Assembly: GCA_001247695.2 (NCBI GenBank)
Contig: LGRX02027214.1
Coordinates: 186,001 to 250,000, forward strand
Direction: 5' to 3'
DNA: 64,000 nucleotides
DNA from: Cymbomonas tetramitiformis
Lineage: Eukaryota > Chlorophyta > Pyramimonadophyceae > Pyramimonadales > Pyramimonadaceae
Shown: positions 12,067 through 24,461 of the stretch, piece by piece
Layout of the letters: every line of letters begins with the position of its first letter
How positions within the stretch are numbered: position 1 is the stretch's first letter
Notes under the pieces: model-generated
Told to the model about the DNA's origin: nothing
The model's input: only the letters and a program-made list of their open reading frames with translations
Databases searched by the model: none
Position numbers and translations under genes: made by a program

Positions 12067-12455
12067 AGTCCCACTAGGTTTTAGACAAAAATCACTAGGT
12101 TATGTCATGTCACCCGTATATAATGTATATAGTATAAGTGTATAGTGTATATATAGTATATAGATAGGGTATACATAATACCGTGTCTACTTTATTGATT
12201 TTAAATGTAAATAATTATGGAGGAAAAAATCGTCTTTTGAAACGTAAATAGGCTTTAGAATTAAATAATTCCTCCCGGATAGGTTGCGAAAAAAAAATAA
12301 GGTAAATAATTAAATATTGTGCCATACACATCATTACAACAAATTTAAACAACAAAGTATTAAATATATAATTCCGATCTCGCCCCTCAGCGCGAAAACA
12401 AACAAAGTGACAAAATAACTGGAAACTGGTCACTCTCTTCACCTACACGGCAGGT

Positions 12456-12986
12456 ATGGCTGGCGGCTCGGGACACGAGGGAGAGCTTTGTTTAATCTGC
12501 AATTTTCTTCCGACAGAATGCCGATGTGGCAAAACAACGCTCGGGGATATGGCCAAGAAGCGCAGGTCACTCGAGAGGCTTCAACAGGCCTCCCTCCTCA
12601 GCTTTGGTGTCAAGCGAGGGGTTCCGGCAGCATCAGTGAACTCAGACCCGACCGTTCTCCGACCCGTCTCGGCACGTCCTAAGCGCAGTGCAAGAGAAAG
12701 ATTCCTAGGAATAGGAGAACGAGTTTTAAGACAAGTTCTCAAGAAGGGCGCTGGACGCCCGTTAAAACACACCGCGTTCGTGCATCGTTCAACCCCCCTG
12801 CAGAGATGCGACGTCGACCTAGGTGCGAGTCTGGTGGCTGAGCGCGACTACGAAACAGACCCTAGAAGGTGGGTTAATGACTTTTTGTATGAGGCTGACT
12901 TTGATGAATGGATGGGCGAGGATGCGGTTGGTTCTCAGCAAACGCCACGAACTCCGGCTGTTCCTCGCAGGAAGGATGGACTTTGA
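12456..12986 (+). CDS. ORF1 of the 1.38-kb TIR element, unknown function
   Basis: A 176-aa frame centred in the TIR element, starting at the first ATG after an AT-rich leader. A possible zinc-binding cluster lies near the N-terminus (C-L-I-C, then C-R-C, residues about 12-24). A basic Lys/Arg-rich middle and an acidic C-terminal part (DYETD, DFDEW) follow. No known transposase signature is seen. Its end overlaps the start of the next frame by 11 bases, so the two may be read by frameshifting, reinitiation or splicing. The position and GC contrast argue for real coding; the function is unknown. Confidence 0.5.
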   Translation: MAGGSGHEGELCLICNFLPTECRCGKTTLGDMAKKRRSLERLQQASLLSFGVKRGVPAASVNSDPTVLRPVSARPKRSARERFLGIGERVLRQVLKKGAGRPLKHTAFVHRSTPLQRCDVDLGASLVAERDYETDPRRWVNDFLYEADFDEWMGEDAVGSQQTPRTPAVPRRKDGL

Positions 12987-13185
12987 GGAAGATGAGATCG
13001 TGCATTTGTGGGACGTTGAGTCTCCCGCTGAGGAGAACGGAATCCCTCAAGACATGTTTGGTATTGTGATGGCAAATCTGAAGGGGATCATGGCTTCAGG
13101 CGGTGGTGGCAGTGGCACTGGTGCCAGTGGCAGTGGTAGTGGCGCTGGTGCCAGTGGCAGTGGAGCTGGTAGTAGTGGGCAGTGA
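12976..13185 (+). CDS. ORF2 of the TIR element, acidic with Gly/Ser tail
   Basis: A 69-aa frame starting at the ATG that overlaps the end of ORF1. The first 36 residues are acidic (MDFEEDEIVHLWDVESP) and the rest is a Gly/Ser/Ala repeat tail. No family recognised. It could be the continuation of ORF1 after a one-base frame change. Confidence 0.4.
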   Translation: MDFEEDEIVHLWDVESPAEENGIPQDMFGIVMANLKGIMASGGGGSGTGASGSGSGAGASGSGAGSSGQ

Positions 13186-13634
13186 AGGTGCATATTGACG
13201 TTGCATATTACAGTGAACACATAGCGCTTGGAAACACGCAACGAACTTTCGTACTGCCGGTATCCATTTGTTACCGTATTGTATACTTGTACTTTTGAAT
13301 AATTCTCTGGGTCAATTGCACCGATATAGCAAAAAAGAAAAAACAAGCAAAACAAAATAATTAAATGTAGGTCATATAATAGTGTGAACAAACAAACAAA
13401 GTTCATAAATTAAATAATTTTCGTATAATTATCTGTATTCCTCCAGTTAAAACAAACAACTTTAAAATCAATTAAATAATTAAATCTGGGGGACCAACAA
13501 ACTTAATTAAATAGTTTATTGCGGCTCATTTTCGGAATTAAAATCAATAAAGTAGACACGGTAGTATATATACTAATTAACCCGACACGAGAGCTCAGAT
13601 GCAGGAAGCATTCGACGCAGCAGGTATGTGTAGC

Positions 13635-13687
13635 ACATTGTCGATAGTAGTATATATACTAATTAGTATATATACTATTGACAATGT
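13635..13687. repeat. 26-bp-arm palindrome
   Basis: The sequence from acattgtc to gacaatgt is a near-perfect inverted repeat with one mismatch, centred on actaattagt and built around tagtatatatacta. A further copy of tagtatatatactaatta lies at 13562-13580. Confidence 0.85.
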
Positions 13688-13699
13688 AGCATGCGCTGG

Positions 13700-14735
13700 C
13701 GGAGGCAAGACTATGGTCTGAGCATTTCAAATCGGGATGCGAACTGGCGGGCTCACTGCAATGGCCGGTACAGACGTATGTAAACTATCCGAGCAGTAAA
13801 TGCAACCATAATTCGGAACTTTTTCAAATGATAATCATTATCAAGAAAACCAAAGCGCACGACACCGACAGACAAACCGCTGGATGCATCGCGGCATGCA
13901 AGCTCGGTGGCTGTGACCGTAACGACCTTTATGAGTATTATATTCGTCGCTGAAATTTCGCTTCGGTGCGCGTGCGTTTGGCATTATGTCGTTTATACCA
14001 GCTCGTGTGGGTGAACATTTCAAGATGCAATAACATACAGGTAGTATACCACATACACCGGTGTCCGGACTAGAGTGCGGTATAACCTATCGTAGTGTGA
14101 CAGCGGTAGCATCCCAGTAAATAGTACCTATTTGTGATACTACTGCCCACCATTGATATTGATTAAAAAAATGGTTTGGAGACGAAAGTCGTTGTACCTC
14201 TAACTGGCTCAAGCTATTTTTTGCCTATCGATGTTTTAGTTTCGTTCTCCCTTAGTCACCGGGGGAATATTCCAATATACCGCAGTGAATTCGGAAACTA
14301 CATGGCTAGTCCAAAACTTCCTCCCAAAGACCTTACGGCACGTTTGGTTGGATATCGGTACGCAAGTTTGCACCTTTGGGCCCATCGCGGGCCCTTGCAT
14401 TATTCTTTTCAAAATATGAATTCGCTCTCGGATGGCTCTATGGGCCTCTTTCAATCATAGGTTATCCAACAAGTATGAAAAACCAAGGAGTGCCGCTAAA
14501 AACGAAAGATGAACCTATAATGGCTTGGATGAAGTATGTCTTCAACATCGTGCCCCAACTATCAATACGTTTATTAATACTACTCACATCAGCACTTAGT
14601 GCATCTAGGTCCAGACATACTTTTCTGTGGCATTCATCGATGCCCCAAAGAGCTACTTGCGAGGCGAATAGACAGGCGGGTGCCGAATTCCTGGAGCGTC
14701 AAGCTTGTCCATCTCCTCCATCCAAACAGGACTGA
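13700..14735. other. No supported gene
   Basis: No long frame and no recognisable RNA gene. This is the 3' flank of the permease gene that ends at 14736. Confidence 0.6.
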
Positions 14736-17700
14736 TTATTGTTTTGTCACAGCCTTCAAATTTCGATAAATGTATTTTAAATCTCCCGCCTGCCCATTTG
14801 GCCCAATGCAGGCAAGCAGTGCAGGGAAGAAGGTGAGGGAGTTGACCAGTGAGAGTGTGATTGTGCAGAAGATAAATCCACCAAACTTTGGAAAGAATAG
14901 GTTGGTGGGCCACAGCATGAAGAATGAGCACCCAAGGGTGGAGAGCGCGCCGCTCACCACGGACACGCCGAGGTGGGTAAGCATCTCGAGCACGCGAGAC
15001 TTGCGGTCTTCATGTCGCCCATGTGCATACGCCTCTGATAAGTGTACACAGTAATCCACACTCAGGCCAATCACCATCACATAATTGATTGCCTCCAGTG
15101 CACCGAGCTCCCAGTCCATCATCACAGTGAAGCAGAACACACCCACCACAATATACCCGATGGTGAAGGTAGAGACGATAGCCAGAAGGATGTTGTTTGT
15201 AGCAATAGGGGACATGATGACCAAGCAAGCGGCACATAGCGAGATAAAAATGCCCATGAAGGTCTCTTCCACGAGGGTCTCATTCAATTTATAGAATGTC
15301 CACGCGTTATTTGAAGTTTGAAATGACGACTTTGTTGTCATCGGCGCCGCCACTGACATTTGCTGTATCCATGCGTCCCAATTGTCCATGTAGTCTAGTC
15401 CTTCCCTGAAGTCTACCGTTTGCCAGTTCTGGACCGTGTTGAAAGTGTTGCGTATCCACACGAGCAGCAATCCCTGGCTCAGAATCGTCTCTTTGTTTAT
15501 GCAGCTGTCTCCAAGCCCACATTCTGCCTGGTCAGTGCATTCCTTGGTGAAGAAGTAATCTCCGAAATCATCAATCGCTGTGTTGCCCGTGCTCGGATTG
15601 CGCTGATCTCCAGTCAGCCACTCCCGAGCCAGGCCCAAGAAATGCTCCTCGGGCACCGGGAACGGCTCGCAGGACTGAGTCCAGTCACCATTGTACACGC
15701 ACTCCGTTGTGGCTTGAGCCAGCAGCTCTTGGTGGCACAGCAGCCCATGGGCATGCAACATCTCGCAGCCGGAATCGGTGAGCAGCCAGTCGCGGAACCC
15801 CTGCATAGGGCACGTCACCTGCAAAAGAACACACTTCCTTCAACTCTGGAGTCGGGGGCTCATCACAGTCTCGCATGCACTGCAATGCTCGGGGCAATGG
15901 GATGCTGACTGAAGGGGAAGGGGATATCCTGACATGTCAGGAGCTGGTCAAAGACACGCTATGCTACGAAGCGGGAGGGGGGGGGGAGGGCAGCTGTGCT
16001 ATCAAGAGCTCATCAGAGCCGTGGAATGCCACCCTGGGAGGGGCAATCAATGCTGACCAGGAGCCCACGTTATAAAAGGGGTTCAAGGACTGTTCAAAAC
16101 GGAGCCGTGCATGAACCACGGGGGGCAAGTACGATGTTTCCAAGGCTGGCCGCCATGCGGGCAAGTCCATAAGCAGGGGTCCGAAGCCACATTCGACTCT
16201 ACTGAACCCCATGCAAGTCCAGCAACACAGTTTCATGAAGAGGGACGGCGCTCCCACCTGCCTACAGCAGGACAAAACCGGGGCGATGCTGAAAAGGGTC
16301 TCCGCAGAGTCAGCACAATCTGACGATCGACATTGTGCGGATTTTGAAGTGACCATGTTCACACACAGTTAATCCTGATCGTTAGATTACGCTTACTCTG
16401 CGGGGACCATGCTCGTCATTTTCCGGCTCAATCATAATTGGACGAGAAGCTGCGATCACCTCCCTACAATAATGGAACGAGATGGCGCACCTGCTTATAA
16501 TAATTGGACGTGGCTTCCCCCTCGACGCCGTTCGCCGCATCGAGCATTCGGCGTTCATAGGGACCGTGTACGCCATTCTTGCTGTACTGGTCGTTGATGG
16601 AGTCGCTGTGGTAGATTGTCACGTTGCCCCAGAATGCATCGTGGCACACGTTGAGGAGCCACATCTGCGCCTCCTGTGGGGAGGGGTCCAGGCCTTCGAC
16701 AGCCCCCTTGCCATCCGAGCGCTCGTACGTGTTCCCGCAGAGGTGGTAGTTCACGGTGCCCATATCATCCGGATCGGTGTAGTCTGTTCCTGAGCGGTCG
16801 ATGGGGTCATCCACGTCCATCCCGGTCGCCATCTCCACGACAAGTAGGAAGGGGTTCTCAGCTGCTGCGAAGTTCTCGGCCAGCTTGGTCTTGTACGCGC
16901 GATAGTTGTTGGACTCCAGCAGAATCTGGGGAACGTCTTTGGCCATCTCCAGCTGCGAGGCGCCGTACACGAATCCGCAGAAGATGGCGAGGTGGGCCAG
17001 GAGGATGAAGTGGCGGAATTGGATCACAAACGGGGCCCATGTGTAGTAGAAGAAGCCGACGAGGCCCGTATACTCCTGCTCCTCGACTTGCGACCCGAAG
17101 ACTGGCTCGGGGGACTCCGCCTGCACACCACGAGCAAAGGGCCCACGCTCACCCTGCAAGCAGACAGCCGGCAGCGAGCTACATCGAAGGGCCCACGCTC
17201 ACCCTGCAAGCAGACAGCCGGCAGCGAGCTACATCGAAGGGCCCACGCTCACCTGCAAGCAGACAGCCGGCAGCGAGCTACATCGAAGGGCCCACGTTCA
17301 GACAGCCGGCAGCGAGCTACATCGAAGGGCCCACGTCACCCAAGCAGACAGCCGGCAGCCCATCGCCCTCACCCTGCAAGCAGACAGCCGGCAGCGCGAA
17401 GCAGACAGCCGGCAGCGTACATCGAAGGGCCCACGCTCACCCTGCAAGCAGACAGCCGGCGCGAGCTACATCGAAGGGCCCACGGCTCACCCTGCAAGCA
17501 GACAGCCGGAGCGCGCTCACCCTGCAAGCAGACAGCCGGCAGCGAGCTACATCGAAGGCCGCTCACCCTGCAAGCAGACAGCCGGCGAGCTACATCGAAG
17601 GCCCAGCTCACCCTGCAAGGTGAGCTACATCGAAGGGCCCGCTCGCCCAGCGAGCTACATCGAAGGGCCCACGCTCACCCTGCAAGCAGAAAGCCGGCAG

Positions 17701-20700
17701 CGAGCTACATCGAAGGGCCCACGCTCACCCTGCAAGCAGTTTGTGGGGCCTTGATACGTTGTTTGAGATTGAGATTGAGATTGGCTGGAAATGTTTCAAA
17801 TCTTCACTGCAGGATTGAAGGATGATACCGGATATCGATCAAAACTGACGAGAGCCTTTTCAATCAGCATCGCAGACTCGACCTGAGAAGTGCAGCCAAT
17901 CAAATTGGTCCAATCCTTCGTTTCTCCCAACGATGACGAGGTGTGGAACGCCTGCTGGCGCATCTGTGCTGAGACCAGTTTAGATATGTGCGGACGGCTT
18001 AGAATTGCGGAAAAGCAGTCCCACGGTTCCGTGGCCTATCCGAGCAGGCCTACGTTTCCCTTGCCGAGCCCCACTGCATTGTTCAAGTGGGAGTCCCCTG
18101 GTCAACAAATCTTGCAACTTCACAGCAACTGCAGAGTTTTGAGGAGATACGCTCACCTGTACATACTATGCAACAACGTCTTGGGAGTACTGCCTTCACA
18201 TCAGCCTAAGTGCTAACTTGTGCCATCGTGGGCCTCTGACGCCACGGAGATGGGAAAATGCCACAGCTGGAGATCACATGCGTGTTTGGGTGCACAGTCA
18301 TCGGGCATCCCTAGCGGAGGGTGTGTGGGTGTAGCCGTACTCGTACACTGGTCTAGCTGCAGGATGTCTGAGCCGTGGGCATGGCCACAGGACCGAGGGT
18401 GGTACGTGTTATGAGCTCTGGACAAGCAAGCATATCTAGTGGTTCCATATAATCCGATGACTGAACTTTGGGGGGGAATCACGGCATCTATGAATTATAC
18501 ATCTGCAGATACAATAGTATCTGTAGCATAGGGAAAAGGGTGTTTTTTATTTTTTCAAATTTCATCTGTAGCATAAAAACACCTTGAGAAGCAAAGTGCT
18601 CGTCAGCATTTGATTTTCGCGGTGTTCCGGCTGATTTGCCTCGGTGGTATTTCGTAGCGAGGCCATTCGAGCCCGGGCCCACTGGCACTGCTACCAAAAG
18701 CATTGCTTACAAATCAGAAACGGGCGCAATGCAATGCAATGCTCGAGAAGTTTTGACAGACGAAGTGTTTCCCGCGAGGAACTTCAGGAACAGGCCAGGG
18801 CCGTGACAAGATACCACACACACCAGGGCAGGTGAAGGCCTTGGCCAAGGAAGGGATGGCCAACGTGATAGGCCCAAGCAGGCGGGTGACCCACCTTCTT
18901 GAGGGGGCTGTTGGCATGGGAGGAACTGATGGGGAGGGTGTTGAGCGAGGTGTGGGTGGAAGGGTTACAGGTGGAGTTGACACATGCCGGGCCCCTCAAA
19001 GCCCGGGGGGCCATCCCGGCAGCGATGGCCCCTTACAGATGGTCGCACGGCAGCATACGGCGTCTCATCAGCTTCCCTGCCCGTGTGGCGAGGTTGTTGG
19101 CCGTGTCGGAACTAACAGTAACGAGCAGCTGTCGGGAAGGCAGCAACCGGTTGGTGAACTATCGGCCACCGGGAGGGCTTGGGACGCACGGGCAACTGTG
19201 GGGACCCCAAGTAGGAACAGTGCGGCGTGACAGTTGCAGTGCAAGTGTGCAGCGCAGTGCTCAAAACTGCAGCTTAATCGCACGAGCTGGTGTCCAGCGC
19301 CAGAGCCTCGATGCCATAGAGCTCGAGGCGGGGGTAGGGGGTTCCAAACACAGTTTGGTGACGGGCGTGCAATGTCACAGGGAAGCAATTCAGTCCATCA
19401 TTCTCAGCACCTTGCGACAGCCCATTGGAACACCAGATGCGTAGCGGGTGGACAAGCTCTCTCGAGACCAGGATTTGGGGCAGGCAGGGAGGGGGGTGGT
19501 GGTTGTGAGCGTAGGCACCGCATGGCCGAGGAGACATGGCTCAGGCAGCTCGGGGGACCGAGGTGAACCGGCTTCCGGGGTATGGCATTCGTGCAGTTGG
19601 AGGGGTGCCTGAGGGACCCAATGAGGCTTAGGGGGTCCCCTTGTGCACTCGTGAGCTCCGGAGAATCCGGATACGTGTCCCGAAGTGTGTGCTGAGTCCT
19701 TTGATCCGTGGCGTGCGTACATGGCGCAGCCGATCTTCTGTGGCTACGTGGCGCCAAAGAGCCAAAGAGATCGCTCCAAGGAGAAGCCGCACACTGAGCG
19801 GCATGAGGTCCGCTGGCAAAAGCCAGCCCACCATCATCCCGGTGGACGTGGGAAGCATTCAGGAACTTTACAGCTGCACTCGAGTGACAGATGGAATCTG
19901 CGCGGCCCGCTTTTCAGGAACAGGGCGGGGCCGTGACAAGATGTGCCTCGGGAATACCGGCTGTGCCGTGGGTGGACAAACTTTATTGAGGCCAGGCTTT
20001 AGGGCAGGTAGGGAGCAAGGTGGTGGTCCTGAGCGTAGGCTTGGCGGTGGGGGGATGGCTCGAGCAGCTCGGGGGGCAGAGGTGAACCAGCTCCAGAGAC
20101 ACGGCAGCGGTGCGCCGGCGGTGCAGTCGCAGGGGGGCTCAGGTGTCCCAGCGAGGCTTAGGGGGTCCCATTCTCCACTAGTGGGCTCCGGAGAATCCGG
20201 ATAGGTGTCCCGAAGTGTGTGTTGAATCCTTTGATCCCTGGTGAGGGTACAGAGTGCAGCCGATCCTTTGTGGTTATGTGATAAGCCACGCACACCCGCA
20301 TGGAGGATACGCCACTTAGATATTTACTTTCGGGGAGTTCATCCACTCCTTTGCAAACATTAAAGCAAGAGAGGCACAGCCATCCAACGGGGTCGAGGGC
20401 ATGGCTCTGGAACACCGCTGAGCACTTCCCTGTGGGGCTGCGGCCCAGGTGAAGTGACAGAATTAGCGGGCCTCTACACGCAGAATATGCTCATCTCGGA
20501 TCACAACGTAAAAGCATCTTTCTTCTACACGCAGAATATGCTCATCTCGGATCACAACGTAAAAGCATCTTTGGGATGTGAACAGGTCACAGCAGCTCTA
20601 GACTGGGACTTTCATGGGGACGGCTGCGTCGGGAGCAAGCCTCTCAAGTTCAGCGACATGATGCATGTCACGAACTCCGTTCATTCGGACGCAACAGATG

Positions 20701-23700
20701 GCGTTACTTCACAGAGAAGATTGCCGCACTAGGGACTACGGCCAGCTGCATCAGCGGCTCTCCTTTCAACAGATGCCCTGCCGTGCGGCCGATGGCACAT
20801 CGAGGTTTGCGCGGAAGAAACGAGCGTAGCTGGAGCTATCAACAGCAGGAGAGGAGGCGGTGAGAGCTCGGGCTGCGCTCTCCCGTCAGGCGTACCTCCT
20901 GCACTTTGTTGCCGTGGCGGAGGTAGTGCCAGAGCCTGAAGGAAAGCGTCTGAACAGGGTCGAACGCGAATCTCGGGTTGCCCTTGATGTATTTGTGGTG
21001 CACCATCATACATGCCGGGAAAAAGGAAATGACCGCGCAGAAGTTGCTGAACACCATCATGGCCGCAAAGAGACCGAAGGTGCTGACCTGCGAGCCCCCC
21101 TCCGCCCTCCCTCACGTGCCCACCACGAGACCCGCGGCCGGCACAGCCGGGCAGGTACTGGTCCATGCAGATTGCACGGATGGCGCCTCCAAGCAAATCC
21201 ATCGTAACGGGCGTGCACCGTGCTGGAAGTGCCCTAATGACCGGTCCGAGTCAGAACAAGTCAGGGCCAAAGCGCAGCCTAGACCCGGCCTTGGCACCCA
21301 GCATCTGCCTTCAGCAGAGCACTTCGGTGGGCGCGCGTCCTGCCGCTTGGTTTACGCCCGGGACCAAGTGACGGAGGAGGGGACACCTGCTGCCCGGGCG
21401 CTGCGTCGGCTGGTCAGGCCATCGGGCTGCTCACCGCTGGGAAGACGCTCGTGGAGTTGGAGAAGAAAGAGATGATGGTGGTGACGGAGGTGGAGAGCAT
21501 CGCCTTGGAGGAACGCCTCCATGTGATTTCGAGCCGGTCCAGCGTGGTGGGGGCCTTGTTTCCCGTCCAATCATCGAAGAACACGAAGATGTCATCCACG
21601 CCGATGCCAATAATGATGAATATCGCAATCACATTCAGTGTGCCAAAGTAGGTTTGCTGGCAGATGAAGCGGTACAGTAGCAGCGAGGGGAACATGGCGA
21701 ATAAGATTTGCATCAAGCCGGCGGAGGCGAGGAAGAGAGAGTCCAAGGACCACATGAGGTATCCGTATACATAGATGATGGCCATAGCAAGCCAGATCAT
21801 GGTAAGCATGATCTGCCGCAAGGTCTCCTGTGCTGACATGACGTCTTGGTCATCTGACCAGTACAACTCCACACCGGCTATGCTCAGCTTCTCGAGCTCC
21901 GGCGCGTACTTAGCGAAGAGGAACTCGCCTATCTTGTCAAGCTGATCGTTCCTACCGTCGCGGTCATCCTTGTACCCATCAATGGGGAGCCCAAAGGAGA
22001 AGACGGATCGGAGGCCGTGGGTGGTTCCCGTTTGAGAAAACCCGTTTGCAGTGAGAGGTGAGAACAAGTTATCGACGTAAAGGCCAGAGTCCGAGCTCTG
22101 GATGCTGGTCAAGTCGCCGGTGCCGGATAGATTGTACTCCCTGCCACAGCCATCCGATAAGAACTGTGACCTTAAGCCAACATGGCTTCAAAGCATTTTA
22201 GACTGCGGCAGGCAACTGGCCCAGTGGCGCACAACTCCCGATGCACGTCCATGGCTACTGCGGGCACCACTGCAGTGCAAGGTAGAAATGCTGGCTGGAA
22301 CCATACTGCAGCACAAAAGATGGCAGGCACCACTACGCATTCATTTACCTCCTAGCACACCTCCAAGCCCCCCCAGCGTCCGCCTGCGAGCCACTGAAGG
22401 TGCGCCTCCAAGGCCCCCCCCAGCGTGTGCCTGCGAGCCACTGTGCGATGCTGATCTTGAACCCAGCGATATGAGCTACAACAGCAGAGAACACCGATAG
22501 AGATTGAAAGGCTGAGGAGAGTCGTATGCAAATAAGCAAAGTTCCATGGCCTTGGATTTCCATGATGATTTTCCAAACTGCAGGCAGACGGCAGCGCTGC
22601 AGAAGGCGCATTTGTATTTTGGCTGTGGGAGAGCAAGGGATCTGTATCAAGAAGGGTCAAGCAGGGCTGCAGGAAGAAGGATCGAGGAAGCCGGCTTGGG
22701 TACGATGAAATTCGGCCACTGAATGGTTCGGAAAGGAGCCGACCTTGCAGTGTAGTTCTGCCAATAGGCGGCCACCATCTCGAGATTAGCTTCATCGTAA
22801 TTAGTGGTTTGGTAGATGCTGTCAGCATCCAAAAAATAGTAACCTAAGCCGGAGTCCGTGCTATAGTCCCAGTAAGCGGAGTCGTAACTATATGACACCG
22901 ACTGCGGACGGCGGCAGGCTGTGTAGTTTTTCTTGTAACCGGGAAGTAGCTGGTCGCCGACGCTGACGCTGTCATTAGCCCGAGCCGCGTCTAGGTCGCT
23001 GCGCTGGGATTCGTCAATAGCCACTTCAACCTCGACCAGCTGGCAGTATCGAGAGGTTTCTTCCACCTCCCGCAACTTCTGCTCCACCTCTTGGATGGCC
23101 TCTAGAGTTTCTTTGTTCAAAACGCTAGCGAAACCACCCCACCAGCATGCAGGTGCAGTCAGCATTTGGAGCGTTCATTTCGCTTCTCCGTTGTGATCGA
23201 GTGATCGAGGTTGCCCCGCGGAAAGCTCTTACCCCAACCTCAGACACTTGGGAAAACTGAGTGATACACCCTAATTCGTCGCAGGCTCGCTCAGTGATGT
23301 GCCCTACTTCGTTCGTAAACTCGTGAAGAGGAGTACCCTATTTGTCGCATGTTTGTTCAGTGGTACGCCCGAAACGATCGCTGGCTCATTCAGACACAAG
23401 ACTCTCAGGCGCATATTCGTGCATTGGGGCATCCTTTTCGCGAGAATGTTCAGGGGTTAGCCATTAACTGTCACAGGCTCGTACCGTGGTTATCACTGGT
23501 AATTCTCGGGCGTTCAAAAAGGTGCGCCCAACTCAAAAATGCGTTTAGGGATGTTCAGTAGTACAACCAATGCAAGCTTGTGGGCTTCCGGAGGAGACAC
23601 GTGGCACGTGCGTGATAAACGGACTGCAACTCAAGTCAGAGGGTGCCAAGCTTGGAAAGCTGGCGCGGCAGGTGACTCACTTGTCACTAGCATCCTTCGC

Positions 23701-24401
23701 GAGGTATAAGACCGTGAACTGCAGTTGCTCATATCGGTTGCACTTGCTTGAAGGCTTGGGCTCCGTCTCCAGTTGTCCATCATAGGACAATACAGTCGGC
23801 GAGTCGTTCTCGCACTTGGAATCGTCGTTATATTCGCTCCCAGCATGCGCCAGCGAATCCGCTGTATATACCGACTTAGCCAAAAAAGTGAGCACAAAGG
23901 CACTCTCTAGCACTGCAAGCCTGGGGAGCAAGTGTGATACCGCCGGGCAAAGCGATCGGCGCTGCAAACTGTCGAAGAAATGCTAACTTTTCAGCGTTTG
24001 AAGTGGCACGCCGATACACGCAGTTCACGTGCGCGTTTGACATTATCCAGGAACACGGTAGGCCCGTAAAAACTGTTACAAGGGATTCGGGACGTGAAGA
24101 AAAGCGTTTGCAGCCTACCATAAAGTGTCCCTTGGGTGAACGCGTCCTCCCATTTCTGCTCATTTATGGAGCGGTCATAGAAGGGAGTGTCAGGGCTGTA
24201 TTCGAGGGTACCACTCGCCATGAGACCACCGGCGGCGATCAGAGTAAAGACCCACATTCCACAGAAAGTACAGCACATCTTACAGGGCTGCTCCTCAATT
24301 AACACATTCATCCGCAACCGCTTGGGGTGCAACACAGGCGCCTCGCCCTCTGAAGGTGCTTGGGCGCTCTGGCCCGCGTCCTCTTCATCCACTTTTGTCA
24401 T
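14736..24401 (-). CDS. Patched/Dispatched-family RND transporter, seven exons
   Basis: A membrane permease of the eukaryotic RND superfamily (Patched, NPC1, Dispatched). Exons read on the minus strand: 24401 to about 24057, about 23920-23681 (donor AA/GTGAGT), 23124-22744, 22140-21435 (GCG/GTGAGC), 21087-20896 (GAG/GTACGC), 17120-16491 (CAG/GTGCGC) and 15818-14736 (acceptor TTTTGCAG). Exon 1 has the first membrane segment (FTLIAAGGLMASG). Exon 4 has the sterol-sensing-like block with GIGVDDIFVFFDDW, the TM4 acidic motif. Exon 6 starts the second half-repeat (FILLAHLAIFCGFVYGA), and exon 7 holds the matching GLSVDYCVHLSEAY motif and last membrane spans. The total of about 1,190 aa suits the family. 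The start is taken as MTKVDEEDAG, after which the N-terminus is acidic. Exon 1-2 joining is uncertain. The physiological cargo cannot be read from sequence. Confidence 0.85.
17140..17742. repeat. 50-bp minisatellite with eroded copies, intronic
   Basis: About twelve units based on gcagacagccggcagcgagc plus tacatcgaagggcccacgctcaccctgcaa, many shortened by internal deletions. It begins directly at the 5' side of exon 6 of the permease gene (acceptor at 17121-17122), so it sits at the 3' end of the large intron. The repeat consensus includes a complement of a GTGAGC donor-like word. Confidence 0.9.
18740..20290. repeat. Diverged segmental duplications in the large intron
   Basis: A segment at about 19445-19760 is repeated at about 19965-20290. 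Shared words include gcttagggggtccc, ctccggagaatccggata and cgaagtgtgtg. A linked segment (aggaacaggscrgggccgtg acaagat) occurs near 18786 and 19915. Divergence is perhaps a fifth of positions. No coding content is supported. Confidence 0.75.
20473..20574. repeat. 51-bp perfect tandem duplication
   Basis: Two copies of a 51-bp unit beginning ctacacgcagaatatgctca, apparently recent because they are identical. It lies in the large intron of the permease gene. Confidence 0.92.
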
Positions 24402-24461
24402 GACGACCGTATGGGATGTCCTAGTTGAAAGCCAGTGAAGCCTGTTGGCTTTGCAGTTCAA

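Larger units (their letters stand above)
12181..13561 (+). mobile_element. TA-flanked TIR element, 1.38 kb
   Basis: The terminal inverted repeats begin CCGTGTCTACTTTATTGATT and continue for about 25 bp. The right end is their reverse complement. Both ends abut a TA dinucleotide (12179-12180 and 13562-13563), as expected for a TA target duplication. The AT-rich flanks inside the TIRs contrast with a GC-richer coding centre at 12456-13185. No DDE transposase motif is recognised, so it is either non-autonomous or of an unfamiliar family. Confidence 0.75.
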
